This document shows positions 15,369 through 23,775 of a DNA stretch of 64,000 nt, in pieces. A program made the translations under genes and the position numbers. This DNA comes from Pseudomonadota bacterium. GTDB lineage: Bacteria; Pseudomonadota; Alphaproteobacteria; Rhodospirillales; Magnetospirillaceae. The notes under the pieces were generated by a model. It had not been told where the DNA came from, did not search any database, and saw nothing but the letters and a program-made list of their open reading frames with translations. The stretch spans positions 14,078 through 78,077 of the forward strand of contig JAFAAW010000001.1 of the NCBI GenBank assembly GCA_023426365.1, written 5' to 3'. The first letter of the stretch is position 1; each line of letters starts with the position of its first letter.

Positions 15369-18341
15369 GTGAACTTTCCACTAGATGAGCGGACTCTCCC
15401 TCTGATCGCCAATAGCGGTGCCGAAGAGCGCGGCTTCGAGCGCTGGCACGAAATTGCCGCCGAGCAGGAGGACGCCGACCTTGCCGCCACCATGCGCGCG
15501 ATTATTGGCGATTCGAGGGCAAGATCGCTGCTGTCGCGGGTGTTCGGCAATTCGCCGTTCCTTACCCATTGCTGCATGTGCGAGCCGGGCTTTTTGTGCC
15601 GCCTGGTGGACATCGGCCCCGACCGGGCCTTCGCCGAGCTGACCGCGGAGCTGGCCGCGCTGGCGGACGCCGAACGCGACATGGCGCAACTGATGGCCGC
15701 GCTGCGTGTGGCCAAGCGCCGCACCGCGCTGCTGGTGGCGCTGGCCGACATCACCGGCCTGTGGCCGCTGGAGCGCGTCACCGAGACGCTGGCCGATTTC
15801 GCCGAGGCCGCCACCCGCCACTCCCTTCGCTTCCTGCTGCGGCGCGAGGCGGCCAAGGGCGAATTCGCCCTGCCCTTCCCCGAGGACCCCGAGCGCGACA
15901 GCGGCGTCATCGTCCTGGGCATGGGCAAGTTCGGCGCGCGCGAGCTGAACTATTCCAGCGATATCGACCTGATCGTCTTCTACGACCATGAGAAGCTGGC
16001 CTATACCGGCCGGCGCAGCCTGCCCGAATGCCTGATCGCCATGACCAAGGATTTGGTCAAGATGCTGGACGAGCGCACGGTGCACGGCTACGTGTTCCGC
16101 ACCGACCTGCGCCTGCGCCCCGATCCCGGCTCGACCCCGGTGGCCATCTCGCTGGTGGCGGCGGAATCCTATTACGAGGGGTTCGGACAGAACTGGGAGC
16201 GCGCCGCCATGATCAAGGCCCGCCAGGTGGCGGGCGACGCGATCGTGGGGGCCGGCTTCCTCAAGTTCCTGCGCCCGTTCATCTGGCGCAAGTCGCTGGA
16301 TTTCGCCGCCATCCAGGACATCCATTCCATCAAGCGCCAGATCAACGCCTTTCGCGGCGGCCATACCATCGCGGTGGCCGGCCACAACATCAAGCTGGGC
16401 CGCGGCGGCATCCGCGAGATCGAGTTCTTCGCCCAGACCCAGCAATTGATCTGGGGCGGCCGCCAGCCCGAGATGCGGTGCTGCCGCACGCTGGACGCCC
16501 TGCACGCCCTGGCCGAGCTGGGCCACACCGACCCGCAGGTGATCGCCGAACTGGAGGAGGCCTATCGCTTCCTGCGCCAGTTGGAGCACCGCCTGCAAAT
16601 GATCGACGACAAGCAGACCCAGACCCTGCCCGATTCGCCGGCCCGGCTGGCGGAGCTGGCCGCGTTCATGGGCTTTGCCGACATCGAGAGCTTCTCGGAG
16701 GCGCTGACCCGCCGCCTGCAGACGGTCGAGGCCCATTACGCCAAACTGTTCGAGGATTCGCCCGACCTGGGCGCCCACGGCAATCTGGTGTTCACCGGCG
16801 GCGAAAACGACCCCGACACCGTGCGCACGCTGACCGAAATGGGGTTCGGCACCGCCGACGCGGTGTGTTCCACCATTCGCGGCTGGCATCACGGCCGCAT
16901 CCGCGCCACCCGTTCGACCCGCGCCCGCGAGTTGCTGACCGAACTGACCCCCGCGCTGCTGGGCGCCATGGCCAGCACGGTGTCACCCGACGACGCCTTC
17001 ATGCGCTTCGACGATTTCCTGTCGCGGCTGCCGGCCGGCGTGCCGCTGTTTTCGCTGTTCTATTCCAATCCGTCGCTGCTGGAACTGGTGGCCGAGATCA
17101 TGGGCAACGCGCCCCGTCTGGCCGAGCATCTGGCGCGCCACACCACCGTGCTGGACGCGGTGGTGTCCTCGGCGTTTTTCGAGCCGCCGCCCAGCGCCGA
17201 CGACCTGCGCGCCGACCTGGAGCGCGCGCTGGCCGAGGCCGGCGATTTCCAGGAGGTGCTGGACGTCAGCCGCCGCTGGGCCAACGACCACAAGTTCCAG
17301 GTGGGCGTCCAGACCCTGCGTAACCTGCTGACGCCCGATCAGGCGGCGCGCGCGTTCTCGGATATCGGCGACGCCGTCCTGGCCGCGCTGACGCCCCAGG
17401 TGGAAAAGGAATTCAGCCGCGCCCACGGCACCGTGCCCGGCGGCGGCTGGTGCATCCTGGCCATGGGGAAGATGGGCGGGCGCGAGATGACCGCCACCTC
17501 GGACATGGACCTGATCCTGGTCTATGACACCCCCGAGGACGTCGAGGAATCCGACGGCGCCCGGCCACTGGCGGCGGCCACGTGGTATGCCCGCCTGACC
17601 CAGCGCATCGTCAACGCGCTCACCGCCAAGACCGCCGAGGGCACCCTGTACGAGGTGGACATGCGGCTGCGGCCGTCGGGCAATTCCGGCCCCATCGCGT
17701 CCAGCTTCGCCTCGTTCGAGCGCTACCACCGCGAATCGGCCTGGACGTGGGAGCACATGGCGCTGACCCGCGCCCGCGTGGTTACCGGCTCGCCCGACCT
17801 CGCCGCCAAGGTGGAAGCGGTCATCCGCGACGTGCTGACGCGCGAGCGCGACAGCGAGCGGCTGGTGATGGACGTGGCGGAGATGCGCGAGCGCATGGCG
17901 CGCGAGCACAAGCCCGACAGCCATTGGGAGGTCAAGCACCTGCGCGGCGGCTTGGTTGACATCGAGTTCACCGCCCAATATCTGCAACTGCGCTGGGCCC
18001 GCCAGCACCCGGGCATCCTGTGCCACAATACCCGCGACGCGCTGGAGGCGGCCGCCGCCGCCGGCGTTCTTGCCGGGTCCGACCTGGATGCGCTGGTGGC
18101 CGCATGGCGGCTGTGGTCGGCGGTGCAGTTGGTGCTGCGCCAGACCATCGCCGGCGCCTTCGACGAAAGGACCGCGCCGCGCGGCCTGCGCGACGTGCTG
18201 GTGCAGGCCGCCGGCCTGACCGATTTCAAGACGCTGGTGGACCGCATGGATGATTGCGCCACCCAGTCGCTGGAGGTGTTCGAGCGCATGGTCGGCGAGC
18301 CGGGCCGGGCGGCGCGTCAAAAGATCGGGCCGGATGCGTAA
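15369..18341 (+). CDS. glnE: Bifunctional glutamine synthetase adenylyltransferase/deadenylylase
   Basis: Adds and removes AMP on glutamine synthetase in response to PII, controlling nitrogen assimilation. The 990-residue protein has two nucleotidyltransferase domains. The N-terminal (deadenylylating) site is GMGKFGARELNYSSDIDLI at about residue 183 and the C-terminal (adenylylating) site AMGKMGGREMTATSDMDLI at about residue 696; both carry the metal-binding DxD. Start is GTG 15369 with a poor ribosome site. Between it and the divergent AsmA-like gene lies a short inverted repeat TTCAC-CAGT-GTGAA (15327-15340) of unknown meaning. Confidence 0.96.
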   Translation: MNFPLDERTLPLIANSGAEERGFERWHEIAAEQEDADLAATMRAIIGDSRARSLLSRVFGNSPFLTHCCMCEPGFLCRLVDIGPDRAFAELTAELAALADAERDMAQLMAALRVAKRRTALLVALADITGLWPLERVTETLADFAEAATRHSLRFLLRREAAKGEFALPFPEDPERDSGVIVLGMGKFGARELNYSSDIDLIVFYDHEKLAYTGRRSLPECLIAMTKDLVKMLDERTVHGYVFRTDLRLRPDPGSTPVAISLVAAESYYEGFGQNWERAAMIKARQVAGDAIVGAGFLKFLRPFIWRKSLDFAAIQDIHSIKRQINAFRGGHTIAVAGHNIKLGRGGIREIEFFAQTQQLIWGGRQPEMRCCRTLDALHALAELGHTDPQVIAELEEAYRFLRQLEHRLQMIDDKQTQTLPDSPARLAELAAFMGFADIESFSEALTRRLQTVEAHYAKLFEDSPDLGAHGNLVFTGGENDPDTVRTLTEMGFGTADAVCSTIRGWHHGRIRATRSTRARELLTELTPALLGAMASTVSPDDAFMRFDDFLSRLPAGVPLFSLFYSNPSLLELVAEIMGNAPRLAEHLARHTTVLDAVVSSAFFEPPPSADDLRADLERALAEAGDFQEVLDVSRRWANDHKFQVGVQTLRNLLTPDQAARAFSDIGDAVLAALTPQVEKEFSRAHGTVPGGGWCILAMGKMGGREMTATSDMDLILVYDTPEDVEESDGARPLAAATWYARLTQRIVNALTAKTAEGTLYEVDMRLRPSGNSGPIASSFASFERYHRESAWTWEHMALTRARVVTGSPDLAAKVEAVIRDVLTRERDSERLVMDVAEMRERMAREHKPDSHWEVKHLRGGLVDIEFTAQYLQLRWARQHPGILCHNTRDALEAAAAAGVLAGSDLDALVAAWRLWSAVQLVLRQTIAGAFDERTAPRGLRDVLVQAAGLTDFKTLVDRMDDCATQSLEVFERMVGEPGRAARQKIGPDA

Positions 18342-18421
18342 AACCGTCACTTGATTGAAGGCGGCAAGGATTTACAACTCGACTGGGTTCCCAAAACCCC
18401 AGACAGGAGAGGGATAACGCA

Positions 18422-18883
18422 ATGACCGTGACCGTCGGCCAACCGGCCCCCCAGTTCAGCGTCGAAACCGACGAAGGCCCGCGTTCGCTGGCCGATTACC
18501 GGGGCAAGCGGCTGGTTCTGTACTTCTATCCCAAGGACGACACCTCGGGCTGCACGTCCCAGGCCCAGCAATTCCGCGACGAGTACCTGCGCTTTACCGT
18601 CAACAAGGCGGAAATCCTGGGCGTGTCCAAGGATTCCATCGCCAGCCATGAGAAGTTCAAGGCCAAGCACTCCCTGCCCTTCGCGCTGGCCAGCGACGGC
18701 GACGGCGCCCTGTGCGAGGCCTATGGCGTGTGGAAGGAAAAGTCCATGTACGGCAAGAAGTACATGGGCATCGAGCGCACCACCTTCCTGATCGACGAGA
18801 ACGGCGTGGTGGTCAAGGAATGGCGCAAGGTCAAGGTGTCGGGCCATATCCAGGACGTGCTGAACGCCCTGCACGAGCTGTGA
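18422..18883 (+). CDS. bcp: Bcp/PrxQ-type peroxiredoxin lacking the usual resolving Cys
   Basis: A thioredoxin-fold peroxidase of 153 residues that reduces hydroperoxides in the cytoplasm. The peroxidatic site is DDTSGCTSQAQQF with Cys44. In most Bcp proteins a resolving Cys follows five residues later (CTxEAC); here that position is Gln49. The only other Cys is Cys98 (GALCEAYGVW), which could act as an alternative resolving residue, or the protein works by a 1-Cys route. It follows glnE by 80 bp, with GGAGAGG upstream of the ATG, and precedes a DUF455 gene. Confidence 0.92.
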   Translation: MTVTVGQPAPQFSVETDEGPRSLADYRGKRLVLYFYPKDDTSGCTSQAQQFRDEYLRFTVNKAEILGVSKDSIASHEKFKAKHSLPFALASDGDGALCEAYGVWKEKSMYGKKYMGIERTTFLIDENGVVVKEWRKVKVSGHIQDVLNALHEL

Positions 18884-18963
18884 TCGCTTGACAGCGGGCG
18901 CGGCGGCGGCGGTCCCTGCGGTCCGGGCTTGTCTTTTGGCGAAAACCGCAAGATGTTTCGCCC

Positions 18964-19758
18964 ATGACCAGCCTGACCGCATCCGCCGCCGCCATCCTGT
19001 CCACCGCCGACGCGCTGGAAAAATGCCGCCTGACCCGCGCCCTTGCCGAAGACTGGTTCGCCGGTCGCGTGGCCGAGGTGGGCGACACCCTTCCCCCCGA
19101 TCGCCCGGCCCGGCCCGAACGGCCGCAATTGCTGGCGCCGAAAGAGATGCCCAAGCGCGCCTATGGCGGCGATCGCGGCCGCATCGGCCTGCTGCACGCC
19201 CTGGCCCATATCGAACTGAACGCCATCGATCTGGCATGGGACATCGTCTGCCGCTTCCTGCACGAGGCCATGCCCAAGGCGTTCCTGGACGATTGGGTGC
19301 AGGTGGCGCTCGACGAGGCCGTGCATTTCGCGATGTTGCAGGATTTGCTGGTGGGACTGGGCGCCGGCTATGGCGACCTGCCCGCCCATGACGGCCTGTG
19401 GCAGGCGGCGGAAAAGACCGCCGACGACCTGATGGCGCGGCTGGCGGTCGTGCCCATGACGCTGGAGGCGCGCGGCCTGGACACCACCCCGGTGACCATC
19501 GAGCGGCTGGCCCGCAATGGCGACACCATCACCCCGCCCGCGCTGGACGTGATCTATCACGACGAAATTCGCCACGTGGCGGCCGGCGTGCGCTGGTTCG
19601 CCCATCTAGCGGCCAAGCGCGGACTGGACGCCCGCGCCGAATATGCCCGGCTGATCGGCGAACGCTTCCCCGCCGGGCTGAAGGCGCCGTTCAATCACCC
19701 CGCGCGCGCCGAAGCACAATTCCCCCAGGATTGGTACGAACCGCTGGCCCGTGCCTGA
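18964..19758 (+). CDS. DUF455 ferritin-like family protein
   Basis: A 264-residue, mostly helical protein. Conserved acidic and His residues occur in pairs, as in di-iron ferritin-like folds: HALAHIELNAIDLAWD, LDEAVHFAML and IYHDEIRHVAAGVRWF. These match the DUF455 family, common in proteobacteria, for which no firm reaction is established. The ribosome site is weak, so the exact start is uncertain. It lies 80 bp after bcp in the same direction, which may hint at a role in oxidative stress or tRNA/metal chemistry, but that is only context. Confidence 0.8.
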   Translation: MTSLTASAAAILSTADALEKCRLTRALAEDWFAGRVAEVGDTLPPDRPARPERPQLLAPKEMPKRAYGGDRGRIGLLHALAHIELNAIDLAWDIVCRFLHEAMPKAFLDDWVQVALDEAVHFAMLQDLLVGLGAGYGDLPAHDGLWQAAEKTADDLMARLAVVPMTLEARGLDTTPVTIERLARNGDTITPPALDVIYHDEIRHVAAGVRWFAHLAAKRGLDARAEYARLIGERFPAGLKAPFNHPARAEAQFPQDWYEPLARA

Positions 19759-19779
19759 GCACAGGGACCGAACCGAGGC

Positions 19780-19908
19780 TAGAGTTGTTTCCGTTCACAC
19801 GGAACCATCTCCAGGCCTGCCTCTGGCGCCCCCTGCGGGGGCCGCTCAGGCGCCGCGCTGGCTGATCGCATTTCCGCCCCTGACTGCGTCAGAGCGGAAA
19901 ATGCTCTA
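19780..19908. repeat. 129-bp intergenic palindromic element
   Basis: The ends TAGAGTTGTTTCCG (19780-19793) and CGGAAAATGCTCTA (19895-19908) are imperfect inverted repeats (11 of 14 match). Inside lie further short palindromes (TTTCCGTTCACACGGAA, and a CCCC/GGGG hairpin near 19828-19843). The CGGAAAATGCTCTA end resembles ends of small palindromic repeats seen between genes in many Alphaproteobacteria. The right end overlaps the stop codon of the Panacea-domain gene. Confidence 0.5.
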
Positions 19909-20463
19909 TTTCTGGCCCAGCGGCTTGGGTGCCCAGGCCTTCACCGCCACCGCCTTGCCATCCTGCGAGCGCATCAGGCGCGGCTTGACCACCTCGGCCG
20001 CCGCCGGTGCGGCGCCCCCGCCGCGACGGTTCGCCACCTCGGCGCCATAGAACTTCACCATGGCGGCCAGCGGGATTTCCTCGCCCAGTCCCTTGGTCAT
20101 GGCTTCGGCCACCGGCGCATGCTCGGCCAGCTTGCGGTTCAACTGCTCGGCGCTGTACTGGCCGAAGCGGCGCCATATGCTGTCCAGGAAATGGGCGACC
20201 GTGTCGGGGATGGGATTGGCCTCGACCATGTGCGGCCGGCCATAGGCGAAGGCATGAAACACGGTCGGCTCCACCGGTCCCAGCGAATCGGACACGAAGG
20301 TGGCCGGCATCAGCTTGCGCCCGGGATAGGCCACGGAATAATAGGCCTGGGCCAGGAACATCAGCCGGTGCAGCTTTTGCGGCTGAATGTATTCCCGATC
20401 GTTGAGCGCCCGGTCGGTGAACCAGAACACCACATCCAAGCAGGATTGGACCGCGAACCGCAT
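19906..20463 (-). CDS. Panacea-domain (DUF4065/SocA-like) protein
   Basis: A 185-residue protein with YIQPQKLHRLMFLAQAYYSVAYPGRKL, then SDSLGPVEPTVFHAF, the pattern of the DUF4065 domain found in the SocA antitoxin of Caulobacter and in many toxin-antitoxin and phage-defence settings. The C-terminal third (from about residue 148) is Ala/Lys-rich and unlike the family. The ATG at 20463 is preferred over a TTG two codons upstream because GGAG lies 8 bases before it. No toxin-like gene lies next to it in either direction, so it is either a solitary form or works with a partner elsewhere. Confidence 0.78.
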   Translation of the reverse strand: MRFAVQSCLDVVFWFTDRALNDREYIQPQKLHRLMFLAQAYYSVAYPGRKLMPATFVSDSLGPVEPTVFHAFAYGRPHMVEANPIPDTVAHFLDSIWRRFGQYSAEQLNRKLAEHAPVAEAMTKGLGEEIPLAAMVKFYGAEVANRRGGGAAPAAAEVVKPRLMRSQDGKAVAVKAWAPKPLGQK

Positions 20464-20654
20464 CGTCAACTCCTCGTCCGGTCAGGCCAACAATTCTTAT
20501 GCCCGAGCGGTCCGCGCATGATAGCGCCCAACCGGCGAAGTCGCCAATGCCCCGCCGACGCCTCGAATGGGCGGGCTGCCTTACCCATATGGAATGAACC
20601 GGCGCAATCGGCGACGGGTCCCGGGACTGGATTCCGCCACAGGAGGTGCGGCAC

Positions 20655-22109
20655 ATGAAATTCGGCGAGGAACGGGTGGACGACGCCGTCGGGCTGATCC
20701 TGGCCCATTCCCTGCGCCTGCCCCAAATGATGCTGAAAAAGGGCCGGGTGTTGACCGCCGAGGATGTCCGCCTGCTCAAGGCCGCCGGGGTCAACTTCCT
20801 GACCGGGGCCCGGCTGGAGGCGGACGACGTGGGCGAGGACGAGGCCGCCGGGCAGATCGCGCGCGCCCTGGCCGGACAAGGGGTGGTCATCAACGCGCCG
20901 TTCACCGGGCGCTGCAACCTGTTCGCGGCGGAACGCGGCCTGCTGGTCTATGACCGCGAGCGCCTGGACCGCCTGAACCTGGTGGACGAGGCGGTCACCG
21001 TCGCCACCCTGCCCGCCTTCGAGGCGGTGGGGCCGCGCCGCATGGTCGCCACCGTCAAGATCATTCCCTTCGGTGTGGACCGCCGGGTGTTGGACGCCTG
21101 CGCCGCCTTTGCGTCCACCGGCGAGCCGCTGATCTCGGTCCACCCGTTCCGGCCGCGCCGGGCGGTCCTGATCTCGACCACCCTGCCCGGCTTGCGCGAT
21201 TCGGTCATGGCCGCCACCGCCGCTGCCACCCGCGACCGCATCGAGGCGCTGGGCGGCGCGGTCATTGCCGAACTGCGCTGCCCGCACGAGATCGGCCCCC
21301 TCGAGCGCGCCCTTGGCAAGGCGCTGGCCATGGGGGCGCAACTGGTGCTGATCGCCGGGGCATCCGCCACCGTGGACCGCCGCGACGTGGTGCCCAGCGC
21401 CATCCAGCGCGCCGGCGGCCGTGTCGATCATTTCGGCATGCCGGCGGACCCGGGCAATCTGCTGCTGCTGGCCCATCTGGCCGAAGTTCCGGTGGTCGCG
21501 CTGCCCGGTTGCGCGCGATCGTCCAAGCCCAATGGGATGGATTGGGTGCTGGCCCGCATCGCGGCCGACATCCCGGTGAGACCCGCCGACATCATGCGCA
21601 TGGGGGCCGGCGGCCTGCTGAAGCAATTGGGCGCGGCACCGCTCGACGCCGCCTGGAGGGAACCGCCCGTCCGCGACACTCGCATGGCAGCATTGGTCCA
21701 ATGTGCCGCCGGCACCGCCCCGGTGGCCGAGATCGAGGCCGCCACGGCCGCCGGCCTGGAGCCGGTGGTGGTGCTGGCGGGCGGCGATGCCGATCCGGCC
21801 CGATCCCTGCCCCCGTGCGAGGTGCTGTGCGTCGATGACGAAAGTTGGGCCGCCGGTCTTCAGATATTGCCGGCCGACGTCTCGGCCGTTCTGGTTCTGC
21901 CCACCAACAGCCGGCGGGTCAGCCCCGAAGCGGTGGCCGACCTGGTCAAGGCGTTCGATCCCGACGCGGGGCGCGCCATCGTGGTGCCCGGAGAAACCGC
22001 CCATTGGGGCCTTGTCGGCCGCGACCTATTCCCCAAACTGGCCCGCCATACCCTGGCCGAACTGGCCGCCCAGCACCCCGAGGCAGTGTACGAGGTGGTG
22101 CTGTCGTGA
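20655..22109 (+). CDS. Molybdopterin-binding protein fused to a degenerate MobA-like domain
   Basis: A 484-residue protein. Residues about 1-340 are a MoeA/MoaB-like molybdopterin-binding unit: MKFGEERVDDAVGLILAHSL, RVLTAEDVRLLKAAG, and HPFRPRRAVLISTTLPG leading to VLIAGASATVDRRDVVPSAI, then DPGNLLLLA and VVALPGCARSSKPNG. Residues about 350-484 look like the second half of a MobA-like nucleotidyltransferase (AAGLQILPADVSAVLVLPTN and RAIVVPGETAHWGLVGRDLF), but the LGDxP metal site reads LPTNS and the Gly-rich nucleotide loop is absent. In alphaproteobacteria a similar fusion with an intact transferase is known; here the second domain is probably inactive. The ATG follows GGAGG at 8 bases. Confidence 0.8.
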   Translation: MKFGEERVDDAVGLILAHSLRLPQMMLKKGRVLTAEDVRLLKAAGVNFLTGARLEADDVGEDEAAGQIARALAGQGVVINAPFTGRCNLFAAERGLLVYDRERLDRLNLVDEAVTVATLPAFEAVGPRRMVATVKIIPFGVDRRVLDACAAFASTGEPLISVHPFRPRRAVLISTTLPGLRDSVMAATAAATRDRIEALGGAVIAELRCPHEIGPLERALGKALAMGAQLVLIAGASATVDRRDVVPSAIQRAGGRVDHFGMPADPGNLLLLAHLAEVPVVALPGCARSSKPNGMDWVLARIAADIPVRPADIMRMGAGGLLKQLGAAPLDAAWREPPVRDTRMAALVQCAAGTAPVAEIEAATAAGLEPVVVLAGGDADPARSLPPCEVLCVDDESWAAGLQILPADVSAVLVLPTNSRRVSPEAVADLVKAFDPDAGRAIVVPGETAHWGLVGRDLFPKLARHTLAELAAQHPEAVYEVVLS

Positions 22110-22156
22110 ACCGGCCGGCCTTGCGCCCAGCCGCACGGAAGCCCGTTGGCGCCCCT

Positions 22157-22217
22157 TAGACCGTCGAGCGTCCCATATGACGCACGCTGATCTGGTTTTA
22201 TGTTTGGCCCTCGCCGG
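22157..22217. repeat. Diverged intergenic repeat, copy B
   Basis: Begins TAGACCGT, contains the small hairpin GCGTC-CCATAT-GACGC, and ends TTTTATGTTTGGCCCTCGCC. The same order of blocks (TAGACCGT, hairpin, TTTTGCCCTCGCCGG) occurs at 37878-37960, so the two look like diverged copies of one element. It fills most of the non-coding gap 22110-22275. Confidence 0.45.
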
Positions 22218-22275
22218 GCGCGCGGCTGGGAGCCAGATTTAGCGCTCGCCGCTCCAGCAAGGCGCGCCCGGGCGG

Positions 22276-22521
22276 TTAGCACAAGAACCACTGGCGGATG
22301 CGGTCCAGGAAGCCCCGCGGATGGTCCGGCCGCGGCGGCAAGTCCAGCCCGAATTCGCTTTCGCTGAAAATGGGAAGGTCAGCGGTGACGTCCTCCCCGC
22401 GCCGTGCGGCCGCGGGGGCGGGCGTTTTGCAATGATGGACGGCGACAAGGCGGTGCGCCAAGTTTTCCAAGGCGCTCGCCGCGTTTACCCCATCATGGTT
22501 TTGCAGCGGCGACATATCCAT
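22276..22521 (-). CDS. Small hypothetical protein, possibly from a leaderless message
   Basis: An 81-residue ORF that I do not recognise. It has a plausible composition: a helical region (AASALENLAHRLVAVHHC) and a C-terminus with FGLDLPPRPDHPRGFLDRIR. No ribosome site precedes the ATG at 22521; instead a perfect TATAAT lies only 9 bases upstream, so the start codon would sit within a few bases of the 5' end of the message. It lies between the repeat copy B and the aminotransferase gene, in the same direction as the latter. Could be spurious. Confidence 0.5.
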   Translation of the reverse strand: MDMSPLQNHDGVNAASALENLAHRLVAVHHCKTPAPAAARRGEDVTADLPIFSESEFGLDLPPRPDHPRGFLDRIRQWFLC

Positions 22522-22530
22522 GGTGCGGCG

Positions 22531-22536
22531 ATTATA
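22531..22536 (-). promoter_or_regulatory. Consensus -10 box close to a start codon
   Basis: TATAAT on the minus strand, ending 9 bases before the ATG at 22521. No good -35 is evident (TTCCTG at 14 bp is the nearest). Predicted transcription start is at or 3-4 bases before the ATG. Confidence 0.45.
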
Positions 22537-22622
22537 TCACCGGTCGCGCACAGGAACCATGACCGCGCCGCAACCCAGCCTTTCGGCGCTGGGCGAAAGG
22601 CTGGGCTGTCCGGGCGGCATGC

Positions 22623-23771
22623 CTAGCGCCGCCAGGATTGCAGGCGCCGCGCCGCCTCCACCATCTCGGCGGTGGAACCAGCAAAGGAAAAGCGCAGGGT
22701 GCGGCTGCCCTGATAGGGGTCGAAATCCATGCCCGGCGTGCAGGCGATCCCCGTCTCCGCCAACATGCGGCGGCAGAACTCGGCGCTGTCGTTGGTCAGT
22801 TCGGCCACGTCGGCATACAGGTAGAAGGCACCGTCCGACGGCGCCAGCCGGGTGAACCCCGCCTTGGGCAATTCCTCCAGCAGCACGTCGCGATTGGCCT
22901 TGTAGACGGCGACCCGCGCGTCCAGTTCGTCGATGCAGTCGAACACCGCCCCGGCGGCGATCTGCGACAGGGTGGGCGGCGAGATGAACAGGTTCTGCGC
23001 CAGGCACTCGACCGCGCGGACCAGATCGGGCGGCAACACCATCCAGCCCAGCCGCCAGCCGGTCATGGCGTAGTATTTGGAGAAGCTGTTGACGATCACC
23101 GCATGCTGGCCCGCCCCCACGGCGGTGCCGGCCGGCGCGCCGAAGGTGATGCCGTGGTAGATTTCATCGGAAATCAGCCGGATGCCCTTCAGTTCGCACC
23201 AGGTCGCCAGTTGGGCCACCTCGTGCGCCGACAGCATGGACCCGGTGGGGTTGCTGGGGCTTGCCACCACCACGCCGTCCAGGCGGCCTTCCACCTGCTC
23301 CAGCACCTCCACACTCAACTGCCAGCGCGAGGCCGCCCCCACCGGCACCGCCACCACCTCGATGCCCAGGGCCTCCAGGATGTTGCGATAGGCGGGATAG
23401 CCCGGCGCCGCCACCGCCACCCGGTCGCCTGCGTCGAACGCGGCCAGGAAGGCGAGCAGGAACGCCCCCGACGAGCCGGTGGTGACCGCCACCGTTTCGG
23501 GCGCGACCGAAACGCCATAGGCGTGGCGGTAATGGCGGGCGATGCGTTCGCGCAAGGCCGGCAGGCCCAGCGCCTCGGTATAGCCGATGCCGTGGGTGTC
23601 CAGCGCCGCCCGGGCGGCGGCCAGCACCCGGGCCGGGGCCTGGCCCGAGGGCTGCCCCACCTCGAGATGGATGACGTCGCCGCCGGCGGCGGCCCGCTCG
23701 TTGGCGGCGCGCATCACGTCCATGACGATGAACGGCGCGATGGCGCCCCGCGTCGCGACCTTGAATGCCAT
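22623..23771 (-). CDS. Class I/II pyridoxal-phosphate aminotransferase
   Basis: A 382-residue fold-type I transaminase with the PLP lysine in NSFSKYYAMTGWRLGW. The cofactor region ASPSNPTGSM and SDEIYHGI and the substrate Arg near the C-terminus (RTLRFSFAG) are conserved. Closest in style to aspartate-family aminotransferases; the exact amino acid cannot be told. Its ATG lies 4 bp after the stop of the GGT-like gene, so the two are probably co-translated; the pair may handle amino acids released from gamma-glutamyl compounds, which is inference only. Confidence 0.9.
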   Translation of the reverse strand: MAFKVATRGAIAPFIVMDVMRAANERAAAGGDVIHLEVGQPSGQAPARVLAAARAALDTHGIGYTEALGLPALRERIARHYRHAYGVSVAPETVAVTTGSSGAFLLAFLAAFDAGDRVAVAAPGYPAYRNILEALGIEVVAVPVGAASRWQLSVEVLEQVEGRLDGVVVASPSNPTGSMLSAHEVAQLATWCELKGIRLISDEIYHGITFGAPAGTAVGAGQHAVIVNSFSKYYAMTGWRLGWMVLPPDLVRAVECLAQNLFISPPTLSQIAAGAVFDCIDELDARVAVYKANRDVLLEELPKAGFTRLAPSDGAFYLYADVAELTNDSAEFCRRMLAETGIACTPGMDFDPYQGSRTLRFSFAGSTAEMVEAARRLQSWRR

Positions 23772-23775
23772 GGCG

